From NCBI RefSeq assembly GCF_000615975.1, contig NZ_BAMP01000039.1, positions 1-36,420 on the forward strand: 36,420 nt of DNA, read 5' to 3'. The DNA comes from Nitratireductor aquibiodomus NL21 = JCM 21793 (lineage in GTDB: Bacteria; Pseudomonadota; Alphaproteobacteria; Rhizobiales; Rhizobiaceae). Shown piece after piece: positions 20,582 to 32,425 of this stretch. The notes under the pieces were generated by a model that ran no database searches, was not told where the DNA came from, and worked only from the letters and a program-made list of their open reading frames with translations. A program made the position numbers and the translations under genes. The first letter of the stretch is position 1. Every line of letters starts with the position of its first letter.

Positions 20582-20995
20582 TCAAAGCAGATCGATCAGG
20601 AAGGGTATGAGCGGCGCATCCGCCGGCGGCATGGGATAATCGCGCATGTCACGCGGCCTCACCCATTTCAGTCCCTGCCCCTCCTGGGCCCGTGGCGTGC
20701 CCCAGAAGCGGCGGCAGACATAGAGCGGCATCAGGAGGTGAAAATCTTCGTAGGTGTGGCTGGCAAAAGTAAGCGGTGCGAGACAGGCCGTTTTCGTCTC
20801 GATCGCCAGTTCTTCGTGAAGTTCACGAACAAGCGTGTTCTCAGGCGTTTCACCGGCCTCCACCTTGCCGCCGGGAAATTCCCACAGCCCGGCCAGGGCC
20901 TTGCCCTCCGGCCGTTTGGCGAGGAGCACCCGTCCGTCCGCGTCGACCAGCGCGCAGGCCACCACGAGGAGGATCCGTTTGGATTGATCGTTCAT
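20582..20995 (-). CDS. mutT: MutT-type Nudix hydrolase (8-oxo-dGTP diphosphatase)
   Basis: A 137-residue protein that probably removes 8-oxo-dGTP from the nucleotide pool. The Nudix box begins GGKVEAGETPENTLVRELHEE at about residue 42 and continues with LAIE. The glycine expected near its end is alanine, a mild deviation that leaves the metal-binding RE..EE residues intact. FPGGK and the C-terminal LKWVRP are typical of MutT. ATG 20995 overlaps the stop of the upstream acetyltransferase gene as ATGA. It is last in the argJ-GNAT-mutT run. Confidence 0.92.
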   Translation of the reverse strand: MNDQSKRILLVVACALVDADGRVLLAKRPEGKALAGLWEFPGGKVEAGETPENTLVRELHEELAIETKTACLAPLTFASHTYEDFHLLMPLYVCRRFWGTPRAQEGQGLKWVRPRDMRDYPMPPADAPLIPFLIDLL

Positions 20996-21795
20996 ACGGC
21001 GCGCTCCGTCTCGCCCGCCGGCCCTGGCTGACGATAATGATATGTATAGATTTCGCGGAACCCGAGCGCCCGATATAGGCGCAGTGCCACCGCATTGTCG
21101 GCCTCTACCTGCAGCCAGGCCCGTTCCGCACCATGCGACCGCGCCCATTTCAGTGCTGAAAGCAGGACACGGCGCCCATAGCCTTTCCCGCGCCAGGAAG
21201 GCCTTGTCGCGATCTCGAACAGGCCTGCCAGATCGCTGTCATGCACGCAGATGGCCGTCGCAACCGGTTCTTCGCCCTCTTCCAGAACGAAAAGCCCAGT
21301 TTCGGGCCGGATCGCACCAATGACCCGGGAAAGCCCGGCACGATGAAGCTCCTCGTACCCATGAACCTTCAGCGTGGCATTGACGAAACGCCGCCGGTCC
21401 TTGAGCGGGATCTGATCCATCGCCTCAGCAAGATCCGCCTCGCGCAGATCGAGCGCCATCACCAGCGAATGCCCAAGCGTCGCCCAGCCCCGCTGATCGA
21501 GATAGCTGGAGATTTCCGGTGCTGCAAGCGGGGAAAGCCTAAAGGTTACCGGCCGCCCATAAGCGCTGAACTGCTCTGCCGCCCGTTCGATCCGCGTCTC
21601 GAGATTGCGGTAGTCTCCGGGATCGAGCGGGTTGATGGAATTCAGCCGCTTGGCCGGATGGCCCGCCGTCAATCGTAGAACCCAGGTGCCGTCATAGGCA
21701 ACGGTCTCTGCCGGCCACGCTCGCAACCCCGCCGCTTCAAAGCGGCGGATGATCGCGAAGTCTTTTTTTGCGTCCTGCCTCACCTGGCCTGGCAC
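20992..21795 (-). CDS. GNAT-family N-acetyltransferase
   Basis: A 267-residue protein whose C-terminal half is a GNAT fold. The acetyl-CoA pyrophosphate loop is RPSWRGKGYGRRVL, followed by EADNAVALRLYRALGF, both standard motifs. The N-terminal half (AAGLRAWPAE, LRLTAGHPAKRLNSINP) is a recurring partner domain in this alphaproteobacterial group. The GTG start at 21795 lies three bases after the argJ stop and the gene ends overlapping mutT, so the three are one translationally linked unit. The acetyl acceptor is unknown. Confidence 0.88.
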   Translation of the reverse strand: MPGQVRQDAKKDFAIIRRFEAAGLRAWPAETVAYDGTWVLRLTAGHPAKRLNSINPLDPGDYRNLETRIERAAEQFSAYGRPVTFRLSPLAAPEISSYLDQRGWATLGHSLVMALDLREADLAEAMDQIPLKDRRRFVNATLKVHGYEELHRAGLSRVIGAIRPETGLFVLEEGEEPVATAICVHDSDLAGLFEIATRPSWRGKGYGRRVLLSALKWARSHGAERAWLQVEADNAVALRLYRALGFREIYTYHYRQPGPAGETERAV

Positions 21796-21798
21796 ACC

Positions 21799-23040
21799 CT
21801 AGCTCCGGTAGTCGCCATTAATGGCGACATATTCCTTGGTCAGGTCGCAGGTCCACACAGTGGCCTTGCCACGCCCGATACCAAGATCCACGCGCAACGC
21901 GATCTCATCCTTTTTCATATAGGCGGATGTCGCCTCTTCGGAATAGCCAGGGTCGCGCTCGCCCTCATGGGCAACGCGAATGTCGCCGAACCAGATCGAC
22001 AGAAGGTCGCGTTCTGCCGGCTCACCCGCCTTCCCCACTGCCATCACGACCCGCCCCCAATTGGCGTCCTCGCCGGCAACGGCCGTTTTGACGAGCGGTG
22101 AGTTGGCAATGGAGAGTGCAATCTTCTTTGCCGAGCGGGACGACTTCGCCCCGGTCACGGTGATCTCAAGCTGCTTGCGTGCACCCTCGCCGTCACGCAC
22201 CACCTGCAGGGCGAGGTTCTTCAGGATGCGGTTCAATGCCCGACGGAACCCGGCGAGTCTGGGGTCTCTGCCATCGGTGATCACCGGCGCACCCCGCCTG
22301 GCCGCAGCGCCCGTTGCAAACATCATCAGCGTGTCACTGGTGGATGTATCGCTGTCCACCGTAACGGCATTGAAGGTCTTGCCTGTCCCTTTGGAGAGGA
22401 GTTCCTGAAGAACGGGTGCCGCAATCGGCGCATCGGTTGCCAGGAAAGACAGCATCGTCGCCATGTCCGGCGCAATCATGCCGGCGCCCTTGGCAATACC
22501 GTTAATGACCACATCCACGTCGCCGACGCTGGCGGTTGCCGTTGCCACTTTCGGATAAGTGTCTGTGGTCATGATGGCCCGGGCCGCCTCCAGCCAGCCC
22601 TCGGGCTTCGCATCACGCGCCATGCCCTCCAGAAAACCGGTGATGCGTTCAGCGGGAAGCGGCTCTCCGATCACCCCGGTGGATGCCATGAAAACCGCAT
22701 CCCTGCCCGCGCCAACCGCCCCGGCTGCGGCCTCGCCGACGGCAGCCGTTGTCGCGCGGCCTTTTTTGCCGGTAAAGGCATTGGCGTTCCCGGAATTCAC
22801 GACGAGAATGCGCGCGGCCCCACCGGCCAGGTTCTCACGGCAGAGCTCAACGGGGGCCGAAGGACATTTGGAGCGGGTGAAAACGCCGGCAACGGTCGTG
22901 CCTTCATCGAACACCATCGCAAGAAGATCGGTTCGCCCCCTGTATTTCACGCCTGCCTCAGCCGTTGCGATGCGCACACCGTCCACAATCGGCATGGAGG
23001 GATATTTTTTCGGAGCAAGGGGAGAGATTGCAGCGGACAT
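21799..23040 (-). CDS. argJ: ArgJ, ornithine/glutamate N-acetyltransferase
   Basis: The 413-residue enzyme transfers acetyl from N-acetylornithine to glutamate, recycling the acetyl group in arginine synthesis; bifunctional members also use acetyl-CoA. The proenzyme cleaves itself at A194-T195 in [10 protein letters not shown], giving two chains with T195 as the nucleophile. [17 protein letters not shown] and the C-terminal [10 protein letters not shown] are family hallmarks. ATG 23040 lacks a clear Shine-Dalgarno sequence. A strong terminator separates it from the parvulin gene upstream. Confidence 0.96.
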   Translation of the reverse strand: MSAAISPLAPKKYPSMPIVDGVRIATAEAGVKYRGRTDLLAMVFDEGTTVAGVFTRSKCPSAPVELCRENLAGGAARILVVNSGNANAFTGKKGRATTAAVGEAAAGAVGAGRDAVFMASTGVIGEPLPAERITGFLEGMARDAKPEGWLEAARAIMTTDTYPKVATATASVGDVDVVINGIAKGAGMIAPDMATMLSFLATDAPIAAPVLQELLSKGTGKTFNAVTVDSDTSTSDTLMMFATGAAARRGAPVITDGRDPRLAGFRRALNRILKNLALQVVRDGEGARKQLEITVTGAKSSRSAKKIALSIANSPLVKTAVAGEDANWGRVVMAVGKAGEPAERDLLSIWFGDIRVAHEGERDPGYSEEATSAYMKKDEIALRVDLGIGRGKATVWTCDLTKEYVAINGDYRS

Positions 23041-23160
23041 TGGCCAGACTTACCGAGGTTGCGACTTTTTGGTGTCTGTCGGTCTGCCCGAGTTTTTTTT
23101 CGGACGCAAGCCGAAACCCGCGTCTCACGACCGCGGAACCCGGCTGCCGGCGATCATCTG

Positions 23161-23200
23161 ATAAAACAGAAAGCGGCGGGCGTCAGACGCCCGCCGCTTT
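23161..23200 (-). terminator. Rho-independent terminator of the parvulin gene
   Basis: A perfect 14-bp stem, AAAGCGGCGGGCGT (23170-23183) and ACGCCCGCCGCTTT (23187-23200), with a 3-base loop. On the minus strand it is followed by TCTGTTTTAT. It starts 21 bases after the parvulin stop. Confidence 0.9.
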
Positions 23201-23221
23201 CAATTCAGGCTATCGGAAGTC

Positions 23222-24133
23222 TTATTCGGATTTGGCTGGCTCTTCGGCCTCACCAGTCTCCGAAGCCGCGCCTTCGCGCTGCTTCTCAATGCCATCGATG
23301 AACTCCTTGAGCGCCGGATCCTTTACATCGACCTCGGCAGCGTCGCGGAGGGCAGAGACTTCCTCGACATATTTCTCGCGCACCAGCATGGAACGCACGC
23401 GGTCCTTCACGGCGTCAAATGCAGGCGGCTGCTTGGCCCGCTTGTCTTCGACCTTGATCACATGGAAGCCAAACTGCGTCTCGGTCGGCTCCTTGGAATA
23501 TTCGCCTGGATTGAGCGCGAAAGCGGCCTTCTCGAATTCCGGCACCATCTGGCCTGATGTGAAATAGCCAAGGTCGCCGCCATTGGCGGCAGCACCATCG
23601 GTGGATTTCTCCTTGGCGATTTCCTCGAAACTGCCGCCCTCTTCGAGCTGCTTGATGATCGCTTCGGCTTCTTCCTTGGTCTTCACCAGAATGTGGCGTG
23701 CCCGCACCTCGTTAACGGCAGGGGCATCAGCAATCTGCTTGTCATAGCTGGCGCGCACCTCATCCTCGGAGACCGCACCGTCCACCACCTTTTCGATAAA
23801 CGCCGCGTGGAGCGCCTGCTGACGCAGGAAGGCAAGACGCTTGGCAAAATCTTCACCGTCCGCGAGGCCCTTTTCTTCAGCCTGCGAGGCCAGAAGCCGA
23901 ATTTCGATCAATGCCGAGAGCAGTGCGGCGCGGCGCTGCGGTTCCGGCAGATTGCCGAACTGCGCACCATACTCCTCGCCAGCGACGGCCAAATCGCCCT
24001 CCGTGATCTCCATACCGTTGACGGTGGCGAGGACATCGGCATCGGCAGCGTGGGCGGGCATGAAGCCCACAGCGGCCAGCGTCAGACCGGCCCCAACCTG
24101 AACGGCCAGGAAACGGCGAAACGATTTCAGCAT
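23222..24133 (-). CDS. Periplasmic parvulin-type peptidyl-prolyl isomerase (PrsA/SurA-like)
   Basis: The 303-residue protein has a signal peptide (MLKSFRRFLAV, cleavage near AHA-AD at 29-30), an N-terminal SurA-like helical region (35-135) and one rotamase domain (about 140-235) with VRARHILVK, GGDLGYFTSGQMVPEF and TQFGFHVIKVED. The acidic C-terminal tail is disordered. It should assist folding of exported proteins in the periplasm. ATG 24133 is preceded by GGAGAG. It is divergent from secA, which fits a shared role in protein export. Confidence 0.92.
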   Translation of the reverse strand: MLKSFRRFLAVQVGAGLTLAAVGFMPAHAADADVLATVNGMEITEGDLAVAGEEYGAQFGNLPEPQRRAALLSALIEIRLLASQAEEKGLADGEDFAKRLAFLRQQALHAAFIEKVVDGAVSEDEVRASYDKQIADAPAVNEVRARHILVKTKEEAEAIIKQLEEGGSFEEIAKEKSTDGAAANGGDLGYFTSGQMVPEFEKAAFALNPGEYSKEPTETQFGFHVIKVEDKRAKQPPAFDAVKDRVRSMLVREKYVEEVSALRDAAEVDVKDPALKEFIDGIEKQREGAASETGEAEEPAKSE

Positions 24134-24220
24134 GAAACTCTCCGTTCGTGATTCAGAATTTGCCCAAACCGCCTATGAATATGGCGGAATTTTGCGCAAG
24201 AGCGCATGTTTAACGCGGCG

Positions 24221-24301
24221 TTGACATCACTCTTGGCCCCTCTTATCTGTCCTGATGTCCTGCGTCCAGAACCGTTTTCCGGGCGTTGATTGTTATATAA
24301 T
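24221..24301 (+). promoter_or_regulatory. Candidate secA promoters
   Basis: Two candidates lie in the 244-base divergent region. The first has a perfect -35 TTGACA (24221-24226), 17 bases, then TATCTG (24244-24249). The second has a consensus -10 TATAAT (24296-24301; or an extended TGT-TATATA at 24291-24299) but a poor -35. From the second, transcription would begin just before the hairpin at 24312-24350. Which is used cannot be decided from sequence. Confidence 0.45.
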
Positions 24302-24311
24302 TGCTCTCGCT

Positions 24312-24350
24312 CGGCACGAGCGGGGTTTGAACCCCGCTCCATACGTGCCG
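24312..24350 (+). other. Bulged hairpin in the secA leader
   Basis: The outer stem pairs CGGCACG (24312-24318) with CGTGCCG (24344-24350). The inner stem pairs AGCGGGGTT (24319-24327) with AACCCCGCT (24330-24338) around a TG loop. A 5-base bulge CCATA is on the 3' side. There is no U-run, so it is not an intrinsic terminator. It ends 27 bases before the secA ATG, leaving the AAAGGA ribosome binding site exposed. Confidence 0.6.
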
Positions 24351-24377
24351 TCTGTCAGGAAGTGAAAGGACCACTGG

Positions 24378-27107
<2,730 letters not shown>

Positions 27108-27131
27108 GGCAACTGCACAGGAAATGTAGTC

Positions 27132-27159
27132 AAAAGCCGGGTTACGCCCGGCTTTTTTT
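27132..27159 (+). terminator. Rho-independent terminator of secA
   Basis: A 9-bp stem AAAGCCGGG (27133-27141) and CCCGGCTTT (27147-27155) around a 5-base loop, ending in an uninterrupted run of seven T. It lies 25 bases after the secA stop. Confidence 0.9.
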
Positions 27160-27181
27160 GTCTGTGCACTCGAAAGCCGGC

Positions 27182-27286
27182 TACAGCGCCGCGCGTCTTA
27201 TAAGACGCGCAAAGGACGCTGTAACACTTTTAAATGATGCATGTTCGTTGTCTTTCAAATGAATTCATTTGAAAGCGACATGCATT
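27182..27286. repeat. RIME-like intergenic element with two large palindromes
   Basis: The first half pairs TACAGCG (27182-27188) with CGCTGTA (27217-27223) around the perfect 20-bp palindrome GCGCGTCTTATAAGACGCGC (27191-27210). The second half pairs ATGCATGT (27237-27244) with ACATGCAT (27278-27285) around a perfect 24-bp palindrome (27252-27275; half-site CTTTCAAATGAA). The total of about 105 bases and the two-palindrome layout agree with what I recall of RIME1, the Rhizobium-specific intergenic mosaic element. It lies between the secA terminator and the flippase gene. Confidence 0.7.
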
Positions 27287-27360
27287 AGGAGTGGGCCTTT
27301 CTTTATTCTTAAACAGTTTGCGTTAAAGCGGGCAGCAGCTGTCTTGAGAGGAGTGGGGTG

Positions 27361-28773
27361 GTGCGTTTTTCAGCCACGGCAACCGGTGATCGCTTGCTGC
27401 CGACGCAGCTTGCCGAGCGCGCGCGCCCATGGCTTTCAAAAGTCGACAGCCTGTTCAGCGCCCGCGATGCACGCGGAGAGGCGGGCCGCAACGCGCTCAT
27501 CGCCTTTGCCATCCGCATCATCAACGCCGTGATCGCCTTCTTCAGCCAGGTGTTTCTGGCGCGCTGGATGGGCGGTTTCGAATACGGCATCTATGTGCTC
27601 GTCTGGGTGACAATGATCATCCTCGGCAATATTTCCTGCCTCGGCTTTCACACGGCAATCATCCGCTTCATCCCCGAATACCGGACAAAAGGCGCCACTG
27701 CGGAACTGCGCGGCGTGAATATTGCCGGCAGGCTTTTCGTGCTCGGCACGTCGACGCTTTTCATGCTTTCTGGTCTTGTGGGGCTTCGTTTCCTCGAGCC
27801 TGTTATCGAATCCTACTACATCGTACCCTTCTATCTCGGCCTGATCTGCCTGCCGATGCTGGCGCTCAGCGACCTGCTGCAGGGTGTTTCACGCGCCAAT
27901 GCATGGGTTATCTGGGCGCTGCTGCCGGCCTATTTCATACGCCCCGTGCTCATTCTGCTATTCATGGCGATAGCCGTTCTGACGGGCTACGCGCCCGACG
28001 CGAAAACCGCCATCGTCACGGCCATCATTGCAACTTACGTCACGACGCTCATACAGTTCGTAAGCATCACCACCCGCGTCGACAGAAACCTGCCCGCCGT
28101 CAAACCCCGCTTTGCGATGAAGCACTGGGTGAGTGTGTCACTGCCGATTTTCCTCGTCGAAAGCTTCTATTTCCTGCTCACCAATGCGGACGTCCTCATG
28201 GTCGGGCGCTATATGGCTCCAACCGACGTGGCCGTCTATTTTGCCACCGTGAAGACGCTGGCACTGGTGCATTTCGTCTATTTCGCGGTGAAGGCGAGCG
28301 TTGCGCAGCGCTATTCGGCCTATATGCATGGCGGAGATCGCAGCGGGCTTGCGGCCTTCGCTGCGGAAACCGTCAGCTGGACATTCTGGCCATCGCTCGC
28401 CATGGGTGTCGTCGTGCTCGTTATCGGCAAACCGATGCTAATGCTTTTCGGCAGCGGTTTTACAGCCGGCTATCCTCTCCTCTTCCTGCTCGTTTCCTGT
28501 GTCGTCGCCCGCGCCGCTGTCGGGCCCGCAGAAAGCCTGCTCACCATGAGCGGCCACCAGAAGATCTGCGCCGCCATCTATGCCGTCACACTTGGTATCA
28601 ATATCGGGCTCAACATGATCCTGATACCGCTCTACGGCCTGTGGGGCGCAGCGATCGCCACGGGTATCGCCATTCTTTTCGAAGCAGCCACGCTTTCATT
28701 CACGGCCTGGCAGAAGCTTGGCATCCGCATGCTGGTCTTTCTTCCAGGCATTCGAAAGGAGTCCACCCCTTGA
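27361..28773 (+). CDS. Polysaccharide/oligosaccharide flippase-like membrane protein (MOP superfamily)
   Basis: A 470-residue membrane protein with about 12-14 hydrophobic segments. The N-terminal GRNALIAFAIRIINAVIAFF and QVFLARWMGGFEYGIYVLVW match the Polysacc_synt (Wzx-like) family, which moves lipid-linked sugars across the inner membrane. Two GTG codons (27358 and 27361) are possible; the second sits seven bases after AGGAG and is preferred. The stop overlaps the TTG start of the next gene as TTGA. No glycosyltransferase is nearby, so the substrate is unknown; a role in surface polysaccharide export is inferred from family and neighbour. Confidence 0.87.
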   Translation: MRFSATATGDRLLPTQLAERARPWLSKVDSLFSARDARGEAGRNALIAFAIRIINAVIAFFSQVFLARWMGGFEYGIYVLVWVTMIILGNISCLGFHTAIIRFIPEYRTKGATAELRGVNIAGRLFVLGTSTLFMLSGLVGLRFLEPVIESYYIVPFYLGLICLPMLALSDLLQGVSRANAWVIWALLPAYFIRPVLILLFMAIAVLTGYAPDAKTAIVTAIIATYVTTLIQFVSITTRVDRNLPAVKPRFAMKHWVSVSLPIFLVESFYFLLTNADVLMVGRYMAPTDVAVYFATVKTLALVHFVYFAVKASVAQRYSAYMHGGDRSGLAAFAAETVSWTFWPSLAMGVVVLVIGKPMLMLFGSGFTAGYPLLFLLVSCVVARAAVGPAESLLTMSGHQKICAAIYAVTLGINIGLNMILIPLYGLWGAAIATGIAILFEAATLSFTAWQKLGIRMLVFLPGIRKESTP

Positions 28774-30034
28774 GTATCCCCCCTCTCCTTGAAGAGACAA
28801 GCGGCGGCGCGGTGGGCACTGGGAGCGATCAGTCTCGCGACGCGACGCTCGAACCCGATACGGATCGTCTTGCTTCTCTGAGCACAGAAGATCAAAAACG
28901 CAAGCTCGCCGTCTATCCGGCGTCAGCTGGCTTCGAACTCGTGGATGAGCTGGATTATCTGGCAGCGCGCTCGATCGAGACAAACATCTTCTTCAACCCC
29001 CGGTTCCTGCACCGGCCATGCCGCGGCTGGAAGACCGCGAAGTCCGGCTTGCCGTAATTCGTGACGGAACGGAGGACCGCAGCCGTCTGCGCCTTCTCGT
29101 GCCCTTCACCGTCGAGCGCCCGGTTCTGCCCTTCAGCGTCCCCGTTCTGCGCACCTGGGCCAATCCATTCGGCCCGCTCGGCACACCGCTCGTCGACTAC
29201 GACGATCCGGCCGGCGTGATAGAAGACTTCTTCGCCATGCTGGCCCGCCCGCATCTTGATCTTCCCGGAGTTTTCGTCCTCCCGGATGTCGGCCTCGACG
29301 GGGCCTTTGCTGCGATCCTGCGCACGGTGGTGGACGCACGCAACCTGCCCCTCCAGATCACCAACCGGGTCGAGCGCCCGACCCTCGAAAGCGCATTGGA
29401 CGGCGACACATATCTGCGCGATTCGCTGCGCGCGCATCACTATCGCGAGTTCCGGCGCCTCAAGCGGCGTCTCGGAGAACTGGGCAATCTCGAGTACAAA
29501 ATCGCCCGCCACCCAGACGAAGTGCGGCATGGCATCGAGGCCTTTCTCACGCTCGAAGCGTCCGGCTGGAAGGGGCGCGAGCGCTCGGCCATGGCGATCG
29601 ACCGCTATCGGGCTGCCTTTGCCCGCGAGGCGGTTCACCGGCTGTGTGAACGCGACATGTGCCGCATCCACATGCTGACGCTCGACGATACGGTCATCGC
29701 CTGCCTGATCGTCTTCATTGAGAACGGCACGGCCTACACGTGGAAAACGGCCTATGACGAAGCCTTCGCCACATATTCTCCAGGCACGCTCCTCATGATC
29801 GAGGTCACGAAAACCCATCTCGATGACCCGAACATTGTCATGACGGACTCCTGCGCCGTGCCCGATCACCCGGTGATGAGCCGTCTGTGGAGCGAACGCC
29901 GCCCATTGGGAACGATGGTGGTCGGGCTCACCCCGGATGCGGATCGCCATGTTCGCAAGGCAGCGGCCCAGCTAGGCCTCGCGCGCCGCGTGCGCAATCG
30001 TCTGCGCATTCTGCGAAACCGCCTGCGCGGCTGA
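28770..30034 (+). CDS. BioF2-like (Acetyltransf_6) GNAT protein (frame broken near 29009)
   Basis: The start is TTG 28770, eight bases after AAAGGAG, overlapping the flippase stop. The first frame runs through VYPASAGFELVDELDYLA and ETNIFFNPRFL, then shifts. Adding one G (CCTGCACC to CCTGGCACC) restores FLAPAMPRLEDREV and joins the frame ending at 30034; the repaired protein is about 421 residues. The central segment (SLRAHHYREFRRLKRRLGELG, LEASGWKGRERSAM, TAYTWKTAYDEAFATYSPG) matches the CelD/BcsL-type acetyltransferase domain found in polysaccharide loci. It probably acylates a polysaccharide precursor; the substrate is not known. The break is probably a sequence error. Confidence 0.85.
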
Positions 30035-30090
30035 ACCGACAGACGGGAACCATCCCGCAGCGCCACCCGTTCGCCTCACAGGGGCAAGCC

Positions 30091-30099
30091 TGATATATT
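30091..30099 (+). promoter_or_regulatory. Possible extended -10 promoter element before fadE
   Basis: TGA-TATATT forms an extended -10 22 bases before the fadE ATG, without a good -35. A short CGGGA/TCCCG hairpin near 30043-30056 precedes it. The spacing suits transcription start very close to the ribosome binding site. Support is weak. Confidence 0.25.
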
Positions 30100-30121
30100 G
30101 CCACAACACTGGAGGCCGGCC

Positions 30122-32407
30122 ATGCGTTTCAAGACCTTTCGCCGAGACCGCGTTTCGAAGCCCATCTACAACTGGGCCCGCAAGATCATGCCGCCGATTT
30201 CGGAGACGGAACGGGAGGCGATCGATGCAGGAACGGTATGGTGGGACGGCGAACTTTTCACCGGAAACCCCGACTGGGAGCAGTTTCTGGCCATGCCGCC
30301 GGCGCGCCTTTCCGAAGAGGAACAGGCCTTCATGGATGGTCCGGTGCGCCAGCTCTGCGCCATGGTCGAGGACTGGACGCTCAACTGGCGAGACCGCGAC
30401 CTTTCACCCGCCGTATGGGATTTCATGCGCAAGAACAAATTCTTCGGCATGATCATCCCGAAAGAATTTGGCGGACTCGGCTTCTCCAACACCGCCCATT
30501 CGGAGGTGGTGCGCACGCTCTCCTCCGCCAGCATTGTCGCCGGCGTGACGGTCATGGTGCCCAACTCGCTTGGTCCGGGCGAACTGCTCATGCATTTCGG
30601 CACCGACGCGCAGCGCAAGCACTGGCTGCCGCGGCTGGCCGACGGGCGCGAAATCCCCTGCTTCGGCCTCACCTCCCCGCATGCCGGCTCCGATGCCGCA
30701 GCCATGACAGACACCGGCGTGGTGGAATACGGCACCTGGAAGGGCAAGAAGGTGCTTGGCCTTCGCCTCAACTTCCACAAGCGCTACATCACGCTCGGGC
30801 CCGTGGCCACCGTGATGGGTCTCGCCTTCAAGATGCAGGATCCGGAGAATCATCTGGGTCGCGGCGAGGATCTGGGCATCACCGTCGCGCTGCTGCCAAC
30901 CAGCACAAAGGGCGTGCGTCACGGCGATCGGCATATTCCGCAGTTCACCTTCTTCCAGAACGGACCGCTCTATGGCGAGGATGTCTTCGTGCCGCTCGAC
31001 CACATTCTCGGTGGCGAGAAGCAGATCGGTCAGGGCTGGACCATGCTGATGACGGCGCTCGCTGCCGGGCGCAGCATCTCGCTTCCCTCGCAGTCGGCCG
31101 CATCCGCCGCCATGTGCGCACGCGCCACCGGCGCCTATGCCCGGGTACGCACGCAGTTCAACGTGCCAATCGGCATGTTTGAGGGCATTCAGGAGCCGCT
31201 GGCCGAGCTGTGCGGCAATGCCTATCTCATCGACGCCGCACGGCGTACGACACTTGCGGCGCTGGACGAGGGACACAAGCCCTCGGTCATTTCGGCCATC
31301 ATGAAGTATCACGCAACAGAGCGCATGCGCCGTTCCGTCGAGCATGCCATGGACATTCACGGCGGCAAGGCAATCATAGACGGACCGAGCAACTACATGG
31401 GAGCGGCCTATCGCGCGGTGCCGGTCGGCATCACCGTGGAGGGCGCCAACATCCTCACCCGAAATCTGATGATTTTCGGTCAGGGTGCAATTCGCTCCCA
31501 CCCCTATATGCTGGAAGAACTTCTGGCGCTCTCACACGAGGACAGGGAGGAAGGACTCGATCTTTTCGACGAAACCTTCTGGAAGCATGTCGGCCATGCT
31601 TTCAAGACCGCCGGTCGTGCCTTCCTGCGCGGCTGGACGGGCGGTTTCCTCAGCCCTGCGCCAAAAGGTGCGGCAATGCCCCACCACTGGAAAACGCTCT
31701 CGCGCCATTCGGCCGCCTTCGCGCTGCTGTCGGACTTCGCGTTGCTGACACTTGGCGGGTCGCTCAAGCGCAGAGAGATGCTCTCGGCACGACTGGGCGA
31801 TATCCTCGCTGAACTCTATCTTCTGGGGGCCGTTCTCAAACGCTATGAAAGCGAGGGGCGTTTCGCTGAAGACAAACCAATCGTCGATTACCTCATGCAG
31901 GCTGGTGAAGCGCGCATCGGCATTGCCTTCCGTGGTGTTCTCGACAACCTTCCTGCGCGGCCGGCTGCCTGGCTGGTGCGCCTGATCGCGTTTCCTGCGG
32001 GCGTTCCCAACCCGGCGCCTTCGGACAGGCTCATCACAAGGCTTGCCGAAATCCTGCTGAAACCATCGGAGCAACGGGACCGGCTGACGCCGGACCTCTA
32101 TCTCGGACAGGGGCATGACGCACACCCGCTCAAGGACCTGGAACGCGCTTTCCAGCTTGTCGTCGACGCCGCCCCGATCGAAAAGAAGATGCGGACCAAG
32201 AACATCAACGACGCACAGGAGGCCCACGATATGGACCTCATCAGCGATGCCGAATTCACACAGTTGCGCGAAGCGCGGGAAGCCGTAGAAAAGGTTATCG
32301 CTGTCGACGCCTTCCCCATGGAGGAGATTTCGGCAACGGCCGCACAGCACAAAACAAAAAAGCCTGCCACGCGGCGCAAAACACCGCAGCGGCAGGCCGC
32401 TGAATAG
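30122..32407 (+). CDS. fadE: FadE-type acyl-CoA dehydrogenase
   Basis: The 761-residue protein performs the first oxidation of fatty-acid beta-oxidation, introducing a trans-2 double bond with FAD. The size and C-terminal DUF1974-like extension (from about residue 480) mark the long FadE type rather than the 380-residue ACADs. CFGLTSPHAGSDAAAMTDTG is the FAD-binding region; E440 in ITVEGANILTRNLM is the expected catalytic base. GGAGG lies six bases before ATG 30122, which decides the start over an upstream TTG at 30098. The end is a Lys/Arg-rich tail. It converges on hbd; etfA and etfB, its electron acceptors, are close by. Confidence 0.93.
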   Translation: MRFKTFRRDRVSKPIYNWARKIMPPISETEREAIDAGTVWWDGELFTGNPDWEQFLAMPPARLSEEEQAFMDGPVRQLCAMVEDWTLNWRDRDLSPAVWDFMRKNKFFGMIIPKEFGGLGFSNTAHSEVVRTLSSASIVAGVTVMVPNSLGPGELLMHFGTDAQRKHWLPRLADGREIPCFGLTSPHAGSDAAAMTDTGVVEYGTWKGKKVLGLRLNFHKRYITLGPVATVMGLAFKMQDPENHLGRGEDLGITVALLPTSTKGVRHGDRHIPQFTFFQNGPLYGEDVFVPLDHILGGEKQIGQGWTMLMTALAAGRSISLPSQSAASAAMCARATGAYARVRTQFNVPIGMFEGIQEPLAELCGNAYLIDAARRTTLAALDEGHKPSVISAIMKYHATERMRRSVEHAMDIHGGKAIIDGPSNYMGAAYRAVPVGITVEGANILTRNLMIFGQGAIRSHPYMLEELLALSHEDREEGLDLFDETFWKHVGHAFKTAGRAFLRGWTGGFLSPAPKGAAMPHHWKTLSRHSAAFALLSDFALLTLGGSLKRREMLSARLGDILAELYLLGAVLKRYESEGRFAEDKPIVDYLMQAGEARIGIAFRGVLDNLPARPAAWLVRLIAFPAGVPNPAPSDRLITRLAEILLKPSEQRDRLTPDLYLGQGHDAHPLKDLERAFQLVVDAAPIEKKMRTKNINDAQEAHDMDLISDAEFTQLREAREAVEKVIAVDAFPMEEISATAAQHKTKKPATRRKTPQRQAAE

Positions 32408-32425
32408 AGCCGGAGCGAGCCGGCG

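Noticed and set aside
24132..24224. Possible 30-codon SecM-like leader peptide before secA
   Set aside because: It begins inside the parvulin start region on the opposite strand, lacks an arrest-like C-terminus, a signal peptide and a binding site, and lies upstream of the likelier promoter.
27429..29057. 542-codon plus-strand frame through the flippase gene
   Set aside because: Out-of-frame shadow over the flippase; only its last part (after 28770) is real and belongs to the acetyltransferase N-terminus.
28955..29950. 331-codon minus-strand frame opposite the acetyltransferase
   Set aside because: Antisense shadow without family features.
32390..32405. CAGCGGC/GCCGCTG hairpin at the end of fadE as terminator
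   Set aside because: It lies within the coding end and is not followed by a T-run.
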